From NCBI RefSeq assembly GCF_000423905.1, contig NZ_AUIW01000001.1, positions 1 through 64,000 of the forward strand: DNA of 64,000 bases, written 5' to 3'. The position numbers and the translations under genes were made by a program. Of this stretch, positions 17,257 to 26,199 are shown piece after piece (position 1 is the first letter of the stretch; every line of letters starts with the position of its first letter). This DNA comes from Thermus antranikianii DSM 12462. GTDB lineage: Bacteria > Deinococcota > Deinococci > Deinococcales > Thermaceae. The notes under the pieces are model-generated. The model ran no database searches, was not told where the DNA came from, and saw nothing but the letters and a program-made list of their open reading frames with translations.

Positions 17257-17484
17257 TTGCTGGCCGATTACAAGGTGGGGGTTGCTATCCTTACCGCTGC
17301 TGGGCAGTCCTTTATCGGCTTTAGCGTACACTCGCATACCCCGGCGTGGGGGCCATGGTGGCGGAAACCCGTAGCGCTAGGGCCGGGGTTCCATGCGGCC
17401 ACGGCCTTAGCGGTAGGGATGCGGTTCAGGGTTTTGGCCTTTAACCTCCTGGGGGATGGGCTTAGGGATGTGCTGGACCCCAGG
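17257..17484 (+). pseudogene. Remnant of a DppC-type permease C-terminus
   Basis: In one plus-strand frame this stretch reads GVAILTAAGQSFIGF, then HTPAWGPWW, and ends with VLAFNLLGDGLRDVLDPR. These match, in order, the AALSYLGLG, PNPSLGRML and NLLGDGLRDRLDPR segments of the intact dppC at 11.2-12.0 kb, with similar spacing. No plausible start or upstream half is present: the frame runs into the antisense of the methyltransferase gene. It is a gene fragment left by a deletion or rearrangement, sandwiched between the methyltransferase and nagA. Confidence 0.75.
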
Positions 17485-17491
17485 GGGGGCA

Positions 17492-18559
17492 CTAGGCCAG
17501 CTGTTTCCCCTCGAGGTACACTTCCAGCACCCTTAGGGCCTCGTCCAGCACCACGAGATCCGCCCGCTTCCCCAAGGCGATCTCCCCCCGGTCCGAAAGG
17601 CCCAGGTACCGGGCCGGGTACAGGGATAGCCGCTTGGCCGCTTCCTCCAAGGGCACGCCCCAGGCCACCAGGTTCCTTAAGGCCTGGTCCAGGGTAAGGG
17701 TGCTCCCCGCCAGGGACTCCCCCAGCCACACCCCCTCCTTCCGCTTTTCCACCCGATGGGCCCCCAGGGGATAGGTGCCCTCCGGCATCCCCGCTGCGGC
17801 CACGGCGTCGCTCACAAAGTACAGCCCGGGAATGGTCTTCAAAGCCAGCCGGATGGCGGCCGGGTGCACATGCAGGCCATCGGGGATGATCTCGGCCCAT
17901 TCCCCCCGTTCTAGGGCCAGGCCCACCACCCCCGGGGCCCGGTGGTGCAGGCCGGTCATGGCGTTATAGAGGTGGGTGAAGCCCACCGCCCCTGCCTCCA
18001 GGGCGGATAGGGCCTCCTCGTAGCGGGCTCCCGTGTGCCCGAGTTGGACCCGGATGCCCTTTTCCGCCAGGAAGCGGATGAGTTCTAAGGCCCCGGGAAG
18101 CTCGGGGGCCAGGGTCACCACCCGCACGGGAGCCAGGGAGAGAAGATGGCTGGCTATTTCCCGGTCCGGGGGAAGGGGGAAGGGGGGCTGGGCCCCCAGG
18201 CGGTTTGGGCTGATGAAAGGACCCTCCAGGTGAACGCCCAGGAGGGCCTTTCCCCAAGGGCCTTCCATGGCCGCCTTCGCTCCTTTGAGGGCTCTTTCCA
18301 GATCGGCCAGGGGGGCGGTGACGGTGGTGGCGAGGAGGCCTGTGGTGCCGTGCTGGAGGTGGAAGCGCAAGGTGGCTTCTACTCCCTCCTGGCCCTCCAT
18401 CACCTCCCTTCCGCCTCCCCCGTGCACGTGGAGGTCCAAGAAGCCCGGGAGGATGTAGGGGCCCTCCACGGGAGCCTCCTCTATGGCCTCTATGCGCTCG
18501 CTGAAGTGAAGCCTGCCCTGTACGAAGCCTTGGGGAGTCAGGATGGAGCCTGCTAGCAC
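17492..18559 (-). CDS. nagA: N-acetylglucosamine-6-phosphate deacetylase
   Basis: Amidohydrolase of 355 residues. The GTG at 18559 is chosen because AAGGAGG lies just upstream and the protein then begins like NagA (strand-rich composite domain, LAGSILTPQGF). Metal and catalytic residues are seen in HVHGGGG, the Glu of GVHLEGPFI, His in LGHTGA and THLYNAM, and catalytic Asp in FVSDAVAAAG. It converts GlcNAc-6-phosphate to GlcN-6-phosphate for wall recycling or chitin-type sugar use. No nagB or transporter adjoins it. Confidence 0.93.
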   Translation of the reverse strand: MLAGSILTPQGFVQGRLHFSERIEAIEEAPVEGPYILPGFLDLHVHGGGGREVMEGQEGVEATLRFHLQHGTTGLLATTVTAPLADLERALKGAKAAMEGPWGKALLGVHLEGPFISPNRLGAQPPFPLPPDREIASHLLSLAPVRVVTLAPELPGALELIRFLAEKGIRVQLGHTGARYEEALSALEAGAVGFTHLYNAMTGLHHRAPGVVGLALERGEWAEIIPDGLHVHPAAIRLALKTIPGLYFVSDAVAAAGMPEGTYPLGAHRVEKRKEGVWLGESLAGSTLTLDQALRNLVAWGVPLEEAAKRLSLYPARYLGLSDRGEIALGKRADLVVLDEALRVLEVYLEGKQLA

Positions 18560-18792
18560 AACCGCCTCCTTATCCGGGTTCCACCCGTTGCCCGGCTCAG
18601 CACGTTCACCTGGGTGCCGGGGCAGCAAATGGCCCGGAACACCCGGAGGAGCGGTGCTGGGTAGGGATACCGCTCAGGTGCATGCATCCATGGTATTCCG
18701 GAGGGCCTTACCGGGGCCGGATATGGCTTCCTCCGAAGTGAAGAGGAATCCACTGGCGGATGGGGGATTTAGGACGCAAATCCGGTTTGCGG

Positions 18793-18831
18793 TTGCCGAA
18801 AGAGGCGAAGGAAGTATGATGGAAGCGCTTC
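18793..18831 (+). promoter_or_regulatory. Promoter with LacI/CcpA-like operator before the amylase gene
   Basis: TTGCCG (18793-18798), a 16-base spacer and TATGAT (18815-18820) form a good promoter. Immediately downstream, at the expected transcription start, is the perfect palindrome GAAGCGCTTC (18822-18831), whose AAGCGCTT core is typical of LacI-family operators and cre-like sites. Repression in the absence of the sugar inducer is the natural reading. The regulator gene is not adjacent. Confidence 0.6.
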
Positions 18832-18856
18832 TATGTGGGTAGGAAAAGGAGGGGAT

Positions 18857-20995
18857 ATGGGGAGAATCCTGGCGGTGTGGGTATGGCTTAGCCTGGCCCT
18901 GGCGGTCCCGGTGACCTTCCGCTACACACCTCCTTCGGGCCTCGAGGTGCGCTCGGTAAGCCTCCGGGGCTCCTTCAACAGCTGGAGGGAAACCCCCATG
19001 CGGAAGGAGGACGGGTCCTGGGCGGTAACCGTGGACCTGGATCCAGGGGAGCACCAGTACAAGTTCTTCATCAACGGCCAGTGGCCCAGGGACATGTGCA
19101 ACGATCCCACCTTCGGCACGCCCATGGTGGACCCGAAGGCGGCAGGGTGTGTGGACGATGGCTTTGGGGGTCAGAACGCCGTGATCGTGGTCCAGGCCCC
19201 GGTAGCCCCCACCCCTCCTGCGGGGCCCGTGGCCCTGGACTTCACCCATGATCCGTTGGACGCCCAGTTTGTCTCCCATGCCGACGGCAAGCTTTCCGTG
19301 CGCTTCCGGGCGGGGGAGGGGGCGGTGGCGGCCGCCTGGGTAGAGGTGGAAGGAAAGAGGGTCCCCATGCACCTGCAACTGAGTTTTCCGGGAAGCGAGG
19401 TTTGGCGTGGGACCTTACCTGGGGGCGTGGGAGCCTACCGCATCCTGGTGCGGACCCAGGATGGGAAGGAGGAGGTGTTCGGTCCCTTTAACCCTCCCGA
19501 AAGGCCCTTTGCCGAGGTGGCCTGGGTAGGCGAGGGGGTGGGTTACCAGATCTTCCCCGAGCGCTTCTACAACGGGGATCCCGGCAACGACGCCCTGGCC
19601 CTGGAAACCGACGAGTACCGCTTTAACCAGGTGTGGCAGCGCTCCTCCGGGCCCAAGCCCCATCTCTCCCACTGGAGCGATCCCCCCTCGCCCCTGCACT
19701 GCTGCCACCAGTACTTCGGGGGGGATCTTGCCGGGGTGCTGGCCAAGCTTCCTTACCTAAAGGCGCTGGGGGTTAGCGTCCTCTACCTGAATCCCATCTT
19801 TGATTCCGGGTCGGCCCACGGCTACGACACCCACGACTACCTCAAGGTTTCCCCCAAGTTCGGCGACAAATCCCTCTTGCGCAAGCTGCTGGACGAGGCC
19901 CATCGCCTCGGCATGCGGGTGATCTTTGACTTTGTGCCCAACCACACCGGCTTGGGCTTCTGGGCCTTCCAGGATGTGGTGCGGCGGGGGCCTAGGTCCC
20001 CTTACTGGAACTGGTACTTCATCAAGCGCTGGCCCTTCCTGCCCGGCGATGGTTCCGCCTACGAGGGATGGTGGGGCCTGGGTAGCCTCCCCAAACTGAA
20101 TACCGCCGACCCGGGAGTGAAGCGCTACCTGATCGAGGTGGCCAAGTACTGGGTACGCTTCGGCTTTGACGGGGTGCGGGTGGATGTGCCCGGGGATGTG
20201 CTAAATCCTCACGCTTTCTTTAAGGAAATGCGGGCCGAACTGAAGGCCATCAAGCCCGACGCCTACCTGGTGGCGGAGATCTGGCAGAGGGATCCTAGCT
20301 GGCTCCGGGGGGATGAGTTTGACTCCCTGATGAACTACGCCATCGGCCGGGATATCCTCCTTCGCTTTGCCAAGGGGGGAAGCCTGGCCCTGTACAACGC
20401 CCGCCGGGCCTTGGCGGACCTGGCCCGGGTTTACGCCCTTTACCCGGAGGCGGTGGCCGGGATGGGCTTCAACTTGATCACCTCCCACGACACGGCCCGC
20501 CTCCTTACCGAGCTTGGGGGCGGGGGCCTGAAGGACGTTCCCAGCCCGGAAGCCAGGGCCCGGCAGCGGCTTGCGGCGGCCATGCTCTACGCCCTTCCCG
20601 GTCTCCCCGTAACCTTCCAGGGGGATGAGTGCGGTTTCACCGGGGAAAGGCCAGCCGACCCCCCCCACGAGCTCAACCGGTATCCTTTCCAGTGGGAGAA
20701 GTGCCACGGGGAAACCCTGGTCTTCTACCAGACCTTGGCCGGGCTACGCCGGGAGCTTCCCGCCCTTCGGAGCGCGGTTTTTCGCAGTTACTATGGCGAG
20801 GGTTACCTGCTGGCTTTCCTCCGGGGGGAGCCGGGGGAAGGGGAGGTGCTGGCAGCGTTTAATAGTGGCCTCGAGGCCGCCACCCTACCCCTGCCCCCAG
20901 GTGGCTGGCGGGACCCCCTGGAGGGGCGGACCTACCGCAAGGAAGTGGCCGTACCGCCCCTTGGCTTCCGGTATTTACTCCACCTGGGTCGCTAG
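18857..20995 (+). CDS. Secreted GH13 amylase/neopullulanase-type enzyme
   Basis: Protein of 712 residues. The ATG at 18857 follows AGGAGGGGAT and encodes a signal peptide (MGRILAVWVWLSLALA). An N-terminal starch-binding/E-set-like domain (VSLRGSFNSWRETPM, then PGEHQYKFFINGQW) is followed by a second beta domain. The catalytic GH13 barrel has DFVPNHTG, nucleophile Asp443 (FDGVRVDV), acid/base Glu474 (LVAEIW) and transition-state Asp545 (ITSHDTARL). A C-terminal beta domain ends the protein. Domain order fits neopullulanase/maltogenic amylase-like extracellular enzymes that cut starch or pullulan. Specificity between alpha-1,4 and alpha-1,6 bonds cannot be decided from motifs alone. Confidence 0.92.
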   Translation: MGRILAVWVWLSLALAVPVTFRYTPPSGLEVRSVSLRGSFNSWRETPMRKEDGSWAVTVDLDPGEHQYKFFINGQWPRDMCNDPTFGTPMVDPKAAGCVDDGFGGQNAVIVVQAPVAPTPPAGPVALDFTHDPLDAQFVSHADGKLSVRFRAGEGAVAAAWVEVEGKRVPMHLQLSFPGSEVWRGTLPGGVGAYRILVRTQDGKEEVFGPFNPPERPFAEVAWVGEGVGYQIFPERFYNGDPGNDALALETDEYRFNQVWQRSSGPKPHLSHWSDPPSPLHCCHQYFGGDLAGVLAKLPYLKALGVSVLYLNPIFDSGSAHGYDTHDYLKVSPKFGDKSLLRKLLDEAHRLGMRVIFDFVPNHTGLGFWAFQDVVRRGPRSPYWNWYFIKRWPFLPGDGSAYEGWWGLGSLPKLNTADPGVKRYLIEVAKYWVRFGFDGVRVDVPGDVLNPHAFFKEMRAELKAIKPDAYLVAEIWQRDPSWLRGDEFDSLMNYAIGRDILLRFAKGGSLALYNARRALADLARVYALYPEAVAGMGFNLITSHDTARLLTELGGGGLKDVPSPEARARQRLAAAMLYALPGLPVTFQGDECGFTGERPADPPHELNRYPFQWEKCHGETLVFYQTLAGLRRELPALRSAVFRSYYGEGYLLAFLRGEPGEGEVLAAFNSGLEAATLPLPPGGWRDPLEGRTYRKEVAVPPLGFRYLLHLGR

Positions 20996-21142
20996 GTCCC
21001 GAGGGGGCTTTTGGCCAGCGGGGGTTCCGGGATGATCCCGGGCCCTGTCGGGGAGTGGAAGGCCCCCCAAGCCCTGCAGGATACCCTGGCCCGCAACCGG
21101 TCAAGGGCCTTATGCCACCCCACGCGGGGTCCCGGTAAACCA

Positions 21143-21172
21143 CCCCCAGCCCGCCGCCAGGCGGGCTGGGGG
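21143..21172 (+). terminator. Strong hairpin terminator after the amylase gene
   Basis: A perfect 13-bp stem (CCCCCAGCCCGCC paired with GGCGGGCTGGGGG) closes a GCCA loop, 148 bases after the amylase stop. There is no long T run after it, which is common for thermophile terminators that rely on very stable stems. Confidence 0.7.
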
Positions 21173-21249
21173 CCCGGTTGTGCCTTAACCAAGGGACTTG
21201 TGTGGCCCCTCATGAAGTAGGGGTATTATCCTGAGGAGGGTTAGACCGG

Positions 21250-21879
21250 ATGGAAACGCCTCCCGTACGCCGCTTTTTTTGAGCCTGGCCCTTTTCCTTT
21301 GGGCCCTTTCCCACCTCTATAGCCTTCTTCTTTGGGTCTTCCTGGCCTTTACCCTGGCCGGGGCTTTGGATCCCCTGGTGGGGCTCTTTGCGCGAAGGTT
21401 CCCCCGGCCTTCCGCGGTTTTCCTGGCCTACCTCATGGTCCTGGGGGTGATGGGCTTGGGGTTTTACCTGGCTGCACCCCTCCTGATCCTGCAGTTCCAC
21501 CACCCGGGGGAACTCTTGCCCATGGTCCTCCAGTGGCTTCAGGATAACCTGGCCCTTTCCCTTCCTGACCTGGCCTCCTCCCTGGCTTCCTCCGCCCACG
21601 TGGCCGGGGATCTTCTCCTCAGGGTGGGGGAGACGGTTTCCGAGATGGTTTTGGCCCTGGTTCTTGCGGTGATGATCGCCCTCGAGCCCCACTTGGTGCC
21701 CGGGCGGCGCCATACCTTCCAGGGAGCGGCTGGACCGAGGTGCTGGAGGATACCTGGAAGCGCATGGGCTGCTCCTCGCCATCTTCGCCTTCGGTAAGCT
21801 CTTCGGTTTTCTGGGTATATTCCTGGCGGTACCCATGACCATCCTGGGGGCGGGAATTCTGAAGCACTGGCGGCGCTAG
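21250..21879 (+). pseudogene. Broken AI-2E family transporter gene
   Basis: Pieces of an AI-2E/PerM-type membrane protein appear in order but in different frames. After a GAGGAGGG site, the ATG at 21250 opens METPPVRRFF, which stops at a T7 run. The next frame from 21279 carries helices LLLWVFLAFTLAGALDPLVG through VLALVLAVMIALEPHLVPG. A short piece (LPGSGWTEVLEDTWKRMG) is in another frame near 21713-21767, and the C-terminal IFAFGKLFGFLGIFLAVPM...ILKHWRR segment ends at 21879. Roughly the middle third of the protein, with several helices, is deleted. A TATTAT at 21224-21229 may be the old -10. Confidence 0.8.
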
Positions 21880-21880
21880 C

Positions 21881-21984
21881 CCCCCACGTGCACGAAGGGG
21901 CGTTGGCTCCGATCGGGTTCGGTGCGGCGCAGGATCTCATGGGTAAGGGTGGGTACATCCCCTTCTCCGAAAAGGAGGAAGTGT
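21881..21984 (-). pseudogene. Unidentified 3' gene fragment cut by the IS200/IS605-like end
   Basis: On the minus strand, in one frame leaving the element end, the sequence reads LLFGEGDVPTLTHEILRRT, then EPDRSQRPFVHVGG, with G/C-rich third positions as in real genes here. It has no start, and the family was not recognised. It may be the tail of a gene interrupted by the element to its right. The evidence is weak and rests on composition and codon pattern. Confidence 0.3.
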
Positions 21985-22400
21985 GACGACTCCCCGGACT
22001 AAAGTCCGGGGCTTCTCGGGGTGTTTCCCTGCGGGAAAGCACGCGGGGTTTCCCCCGAAGGCCCCGTCCGGGCCCAGAAAGACCTTGACTCCGTATCGGC
22101 AGGCGAGCGCAATGCTTCTGGCTCTGCCACGGGTGTTCGTTTGGAGTTTTACCCATCGGACTACCCGATGGAACCCCCTACTCCAAGTTTCAAGGTCCAC
22201 GGGAAACTTTGTCCCCAAGAACATTGTACCCAATCCGTGTCCACCTGTGGTGGACGTGGGGGAGCTAAGCTCCCTTCGGTCGCATGTAGCTGCAAGGTAC
22301 GCTTTGCGTGACCGCTGACCCATGTATCCCCGGTTTGGTCAGCCTGTAGGGCTATCTTGGAAACCGGGGGATTATAGCTCCCCCACACCCCCTCTTTTCT
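21985..22400 (-). mobile_element. Decayed IS200/IS605 (TnpB-type) end with structured RNA-like sequence
   Basis: Read on the minus strand, the segment ends in GAAGCCCCGGACTTTAGTC followed by CGGGGAGTCGTCAC, the hairpin plus tail typical of the right end of TnpB-bearing IS605-group elements. Upstream of it lies a chain of hairpins: GGGAGCTTAGCTCCC (near 22250-22270), GTCCACCACAGGTGGAC (near 22233-22252), CATCGGGTAGTCCGATG and GGGGCCTTCGGGGGAAACCCC. No tnpA or tnpB reading frame survives. The stacked hairpins just inside the right end are where such elements encode their omega/guide RNA, so this may be a non-autonomous copy or RNA-only relic. About 70 further bases up to cobD show no gene. Confidence 0.5.
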
Positions 22401-22472
22401 CTAAACTGCCTTGCGCCACGATACGAATGTACACCCAAGCCCCCCTTGGGACAACGGGGAAAAGCTCTTTAG

Positions 22473-23342
22473 CTACCGCCTCAGGGTGAGAAGGGCCAGG
22501 AGGAAGCCCGCGCCGTAGCCCACCGCTAGGGCTAGCCGCAAGGCCTGGTGGGTGGTCTTGGGCGTGGGGGAGGGGGCAGAGGCGTTTAAGGCGTAGGCTC
22601 CCCGCTTACGCAGGCGCACCCCTAGCCTCAAGGCCAAGGCGGCCATGGGGAAGCCGGCATTGGGGGAAAGCGTCTTCCTGGCTTCCTGGAGGAGCCTGGG
22701 CCAGAGCCGGGGAGGGCAAAGGAGAAGGCCCGTGATCCGGGCCGGGACCAGGTTTAAAAGGTCGTCGGCCCGGGCGGCAAACGCTCCCCTCCTTCCGTGC
22801 TCGAGGTAGCCCCACATGGCATCGGCGGTGTTGGCGTACCGGTACAGGGCGGCTCCGGCCAGCCCCAAGAGGGCGTAATAGAGGAGAGGGGCGATGACGC
22901 TATCGGAAAGGTTCTCCCCAAGGCTTTCCAAGGCGGCTTCCCGAACCTCCTCTGGGGAAAGGTCTTCTGTGGGGCGGCTCACGATCCGGGCTAGGCGCCG
23001 CCGGGCTTCTGCAAGGGAATCCGGCCCCTGCAGAGGCCCATAGGACAGGGCTTCCTCCACCCTACCCACCTCCCAAAGGAGCATCCTCAAGCTGAAGAGG
23101 GGCTTGAGGAAAAGCCCCAGAAGAAGCCAGCCCCAGGCCAAGGGCCTGAGGATCAGGTCCAGGAAAAGGGCGGGGAGGGTGAAGAGGAGGGCCCCCAGGG
23201 TCCAGTAGAAGGCCCCCGTCCAGAAACCCCGCACCTGGGGCCAGGCCCAGGCCAGGTACCGGCCCATGAGCACCACGGGGTGGAACCGGGCAGGGGGTTC
23301 CCCAAAGAGGAAGTCCAAGAGAAGAGCCAGAAGGAGGCTCAC
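22473..23342 (-). CDS. cobD: Adenosylcobinamide-phosphate synthase (CobD/CbiB)
   Basis: Membrane protein of 289 residues opening with [20 protein letters not shown], the CbiB signature. It also has [17 protein letters not shown] and the NTADAMWGY and [15 protein letters not shown] segments. It amidates adenosylcobyric acid with aminopropanol (phosphate), attaching the nucleotide-loop arm. It overlaps cobC by four bases and is the second gene of a minus-strand pair that diverges from cobT. Confidence 0.94.
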   Translation of the reverse strand: MSLLLALLLDFLFGEPPARFHPVVLMGRYLAWAWPQVRGFWTGAFYWTLGALLFTLPALFLDLILRPLAWGWLLLGLFLKPLFSLRMLLWEVGRVEEALSYGPLQGPDSLAEARRRLARIVSRPTEDLSPEEVREAALESLGENLSDSVIAPLLYYALLGLAGAALYRYANTADAMWGYLEHGRRGAFAARADDLLNLVPARITGLLLCPPRLWPRLLQEARKTLSPNAGFPMAALALRLGVRLRKRGAYALNASAPSPTPKTTHQALRLALAVGYGAGFLLALLTLRR

Positions 23343-23857
23343 GGGTTTGGAATCAAGCGGTCCAGGACCCGCTTAGGCCAGTCCAGGACCACGGCGCTGC
23401 CAGGAGGGAGGAGGGCATCCTCTCCCAAGGCCCGGAGCACAGCCCGGATCACCCCTCCATGGGTAAAGAGAAGGGCTGGTCCTGTGAGGCTTTCCAGAAA
23501 GCGGAAAACCCTTTCCTGGAAAGCCTCGAGGCTCTCCCCTCCTGGGGGGGCAAAGCCCTGGAAGCGCAGGAGGGCTTCCTGGTAGGCGGGGTCCAGCTCC
23601 TGCCAGAGGGCTCCTTCCAGAAGGCCGAAGTGGATTTCCCTTAAGGCGAAGACGGGTTGGGGCTGAAACCCCGCCAGTTCCGCCGTCCTTTGGGCCCGAA
23701 GCAGGTCGGAGCTGAAGGCGGGAAGCCCCGGCAGAACCCCTCGGAGGGCCTTGGCCTGGGCCTCCCCCAGGGGGGTGAGGGGGAGGTCGGTCCAGCCCAA
23801 GAGGCGGCCTTCCCGGTTCCAAAGGGTTTCCCCGTGGCGCACCAGCCATAGTTCCAC
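23339..23857 (-). CDS. cobC: Histidine phosphatase, probable alpha-ribazole phosphatase (CobC)
   Basis: Protein of 172 residues starting at a GTG. It has the phosphoglycerate-mutase-type motif [10 protein letters not shown] with the phospho-accepting His near residue 8, catalytic Glu in [10 protein letters not shown] and a second His in [10 protein letters not shown]. Such phosphatases are common, but the position directly before cobD and opposite cobT supports removal of the 5' phosphate from alpha-ribazole phosphate or cobalamin phosphate in the nucleotide-loop pathway. Confidence 0.85.
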   Translation of the reverse strand: MELWLVRHGETLWNREGRLLGWTDLPLTPLGEAQAKALRGVLPGLPAFSSDLLRAQRTAELAGFQPQPVFALREIHFGLLEGALWQELDPAYQEALLRFQGFAPPGGESLEAFQERVFRFLESLTGPALLFTHGGVIRAVLRALGEDALLPPGSAVVLDWPKRVLDRLIPNP

Positions 23858-23866
23858 GCTCCAAAG

Positions 23867-23874
23867 CTTATACT
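23867..23874. promoter_or_regulatory. Overlapping divergent -10 elements between cobC and cobT
   Basis: The 26-base gap between the two start codons contains TATACT (23869-23874) for the plus strand and TATAAG (23872-23867) for the minus strand. Both lie about 10 bases from their start codons, so both transcripts would be almost leaderless. Good -35 boxes are not evident. Confidence 0.4.
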
Positions 23875-23883
23875 CCTTGCCGT

Positions 23884-24897
23884 ATGGACTACCGTGAAAC
23901 CTTGCAAGCAGCGTGGAGGCGCATGGAGAGACTCACCAAGCCCCCTAGGTCCCTGGGCCACCTGGAGGAGGTGGCGGTGCGGCTTGCCGCCATCCAGGGA
24001 AGGCTGAAACCGGAACTGGGCCTGGGGGCGGTGGTGGTGGCTGCTGCAGACCACGGGGTGGTGGCGGAGGGGGTCTCGGCCTACCCCCAGGAGGTCACCC
24101 GGCAGATGGTGCTGAACTTTCTCCGGGGGGGTGCCGCCATCAACCAGTTCGCTCGGGTGGCCGAGTGCGAGGTGTACGTGCTGGACGTGGGGGTAAAGGG
24201 GGAACTTCCCCAACACCCGCGGCTTCTTTCCCGCAAGGTGCGGGAAGGGACAGACAACCTCGCCCAAGGCCCCGCCATGAGCTTGGAGGAGGCGGAAAGG
24301 GCCCTCCAGGCGGGCCGAGAGGCGGCGAGGCAGGCCATAGCCCAGGGCGCCACCCTCCTTGCCGCTGGGGACATGGGGATTGGCAACACCACGGCGGCAG
24401 CCGCCCTTACCGCTGCCCTCCTCGGCCTTCCTCCTGAGGCCGTGGTGGGCCGGGGAACGGGGGTGGGGGAGGAGGGCCTAAGGCGCAAGCGGGAAGCGGT
24501 GGCCAGGGCCCTTGCCCGCCTCCGCCCTGGCATGGGGCCCCTCGAGGTGGCCGCCCAGGTGGGGGGGCTTGAGCTTCTCGCCATCGCCGGGATCTACCTG
24601 GAGGGCTACGAGGCTGGGCTTCCTTTGGTGCTGGACGGCTTTCCCGTGACGAGCGGGGCCCTCCTCGCCTGGAGGCTTGCCCCGGGGATCCGGGAGCACC
24701 TCTTCGCCGGCCACCTCTCCCGCGAGCCCGGCCACCGCCGCCAGCTGGAGGCTATGGACCTCAAGCCCCTTTTGGACCTGGACCTGGCCTTAGGGGAGGG
24801 TACGGGGGCGGTGCTGGCCATGCCCCTCCTCAGGGCTGCGGCCCGCATCCTGCACATGGCCACCTTTGAGGAGGCAGGGGTTTCCGACCGCCCTTAA
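23884..24897 (+). CDS. cobT: Nicotinate-nucleotide-dimethylbenzimidazole phosphoribosyltransferase
   Basis: Protein of 337 residues, standard CobT length. Recognisable segments are the N-terminal LTKPPRSLGHLEEVAVRLA, VVVAAADHGVVAEGVSAYP, FLRGGAAINQFAR, GDMGIGNTTAAAAL, VVGRGTGVGEEGL and the C-terminal catalytic-Glu region LALGEGTGAVLAMP. It makes alpha-ribazole phosphate from NaMN and dimethylbenzimidazole. It begins with a near-leaderless start and leads the plus-strand cob operon. Confidence 0.96.
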   Translation: MDYRETLQAAWRRMERLTKPPRSLGHLEEVAVRLAAIQGRLKPELGLGAVVVAAADHGVVAEGVSAYPQEVTRQMVLNFLRGGAAINQFARVAECEVYVLDVGVKGELPQHPRLLSRKVREGTDNLAQGPAMSLEEAERALQAGREAARQAIAQGATLLAAGDMGIGNTTAAAALTAALLGLPPEAVVGRGTGVGEEGLRRKREAVARALARLRPGMGPLEVAAQVGGLELLAIAGIYLEGYEAGLPLVLDGFPVTSGALLAWRLAPGIREHLFAGHLSREPGHRRQLEAMDLKPLLDLDLALGEGTGAVLAMPLLRAAARILHMATFEEAGVSDRP

Positions 24898-24901
24898 GCC
24901 C

Positions 24902-25600
24902 ATGCTGCGGCTTCTGCGCCTGGCCCTAGGCCTTCTTACCGTCTTTCCCCTGGCTCCCCGGGAGGCCAGCCCGGAGGATTTCCGACGGAGCACGCTGTTC
25001 TTCCCCCTGGCGGGCTATGCCCTTGGGCTTCCCCTCTCTCTTCTCGCCCTTCTCCCCCTTCCCGAAGAGTTCCTGGCCGCCTTGCTGCTCGCTTGCCTTC
25101 TCTTCCTCACGGGGTTTTTGCACCTGGATGGGCTTTTGGACGCCGCCGATGCCCTCCTGGGCTCGAGGCCCAGGGCAGAGCGGCTTCGCATTCTCAAAGA
25201 CCCCCACCTGGGTCCCTTCGCTTTCGGGGTAGGAGGGCTCTACCTCCTCCTCCTCTGGCAGGCTCTGGCCCTGGTGCGGGATCCCCTTTTCCTCCTCTTC
25301 CTCCCCGGCTTTGCCCGTTTCGCCATCCTGCCCTTTCTGAACCGGTATCCCCTTCTGCACCAGGGGATGGCTGGACTCATCCGGGGGGGACCGGTTTGGG
25401 GAGCCTTCCTCCTTGCCCTTCCCTTTCCCGTTCTTTACCCCTGGTCCGCCCTTTTGACCCTGTTCACCGCCTACCTGGTGGCCCGCTTCGCGCTTGCCCG
25501 CCTGGGCGGCATCAACGGGGATGTCCTCGGGGCCATGATCGCCCTGGGAGAACTTGGGGGCCTGGTAGGCTACGTGCTATGGAAAGCCCTAAGCGGGTAA
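24902..25600 (+). CDS. cobS: Adenosylcobinamide-GDP ribazoletransferase (cobalamin synthase)
   Basis: Membrane protein of 232 residues, started at the ATG at 24902, four bases after the cobT stop. Family motifs are [13 protein letters not shown] at the start, [32 protein letters not shown] with the metal-binding Asp residues, [15 protein letters not shown]-type sequence and [12 protein letters not shown]. It joins alpha-ribazole (phosphate) to adenosylcobinamide-GDP at the membrane. It overlaps cobO by 22 bases. Confidence 0.94.
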   Translation: MLRLLRLALGLLTVFPLAPREASPEDFRRSTLFFPLAGYALGLPLSLLALLPLPEEFLAALLLACLLFLTGFLHLDGLLDAADALLGSRPRAERLRILKDPHLGPFAFGVGGLYLLLLWQALALVRDPLFLLFLPGFARFAILPFLNRYPLLHQGMAGLIRGGPVWGAFLLALPFPVLYPWSALLTLFTAYLVARFALARLGGINGDVLGAMIALGELGGLVGYVLWKALSG

Positions 25601-26142
25601 AGCCCTACACCCGGCCCACCGGGGAACGGCGGGGCCTCCTTTTGGTCTACACCGGGGACGGCAAGGGAAAGAGCACCGCAGCCTTTGGCCTGGCCCTTCG
25701 GGCTCATGGCCGGGGCCTGAGGGTGAGGATCTTCCAGTTCATCAAGCATCAAGGGGCCCGCTTTGGGGAACACCGGGCCTTCTCTGCCCTGGGGATTCCC
25801 GTGGAGGGCTTGGGGGATGGGTTCACCTGGAAAAGCCGGGACCTGGACCACTCGGCGGCCCTGGCTAGGGAAGGCTGGGAAAGGGCGAGGGCGGCCCTTC
25901 TTTCCGGGGAGTGGGACCTGGTGGTTCTGGATGAGGCCACCTATCCCGTGCGTTACGGCTGGATTCCCCTGGAGGAGTTCCTTGGGGTCCTGAGGGAACG
26001 GCCCCCCCACGTGCACGCGGTGGTGACGGGTCGGGAAGCCCCGGAGGCCCTCCTGGACCTCGCGGACACCGTGACCGAGATGCGCAAGGTGAAGCACGCC
26101 TTCGACCAGGGGGTGCCAGCGCTACGGGGGATAGAGCACTAG
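25579..26142 (+). CDS. cobO: Corrinoid adenosyltransferase (CobO/BtuR type)
   Basis: Protein of 187 residues. The ATG at 25579 lies inside the cobS end. The P-loop [19 protein letters not shown] and segments [35 protein letters not shown] and [21 protein letters not shown] identify the CobA(Salmonella)/CobO group, which adds the 5'-deoxyadenosyl ligand to reduced corrinoids. The open frame extends far upstream, but only the part from 25579 is conserved. Confidence 0.95.
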   Translation: MESPKRVKPYTRPTGERRGLLLVYTGDGKGKSTAAFGLALRAHGRGLRVRIFQFIKHQGARFGEHRAFSALGIPVEGLGDGFTWKSRDLDHSAALAREGWERARAALLSGEWDLVVLDEATYPVRYGWIPLEEFLGVLRERPPHVHAVVTGREAPEALLDLADTVTEMRKVKHAFDQGVPALRGIEH

Positions 26143-26199
26143 GGCTAAAGGGCTTGGCCTCCCTGGGCTATGGGTGGATTCCCTCACAGGGAAGGTAGA

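Noticed and set aside
17155-17697. Treating the full plus-strand frame over the dppC remnant as a real gene
   Set aside because: Both ends run antisense to the methyltransferase and nagA genes, and only the middle 228 bases resemble a protein family.
22161-22388. Minus-strand open frames inside the IS200/IS605-like region
   Set aside because: Translations show no TnpA or TnpB motifs (no HUH pair, no RuvC residues, no CxxC zinc ribbon), and the segment is better explained by RNA-like hairpins.
25093-25578. Upstream extension of the cobO frame
   Set aside because: It lies entirely within cobS in another frame and has shadow-type composition. The CobO family begins near 25579.
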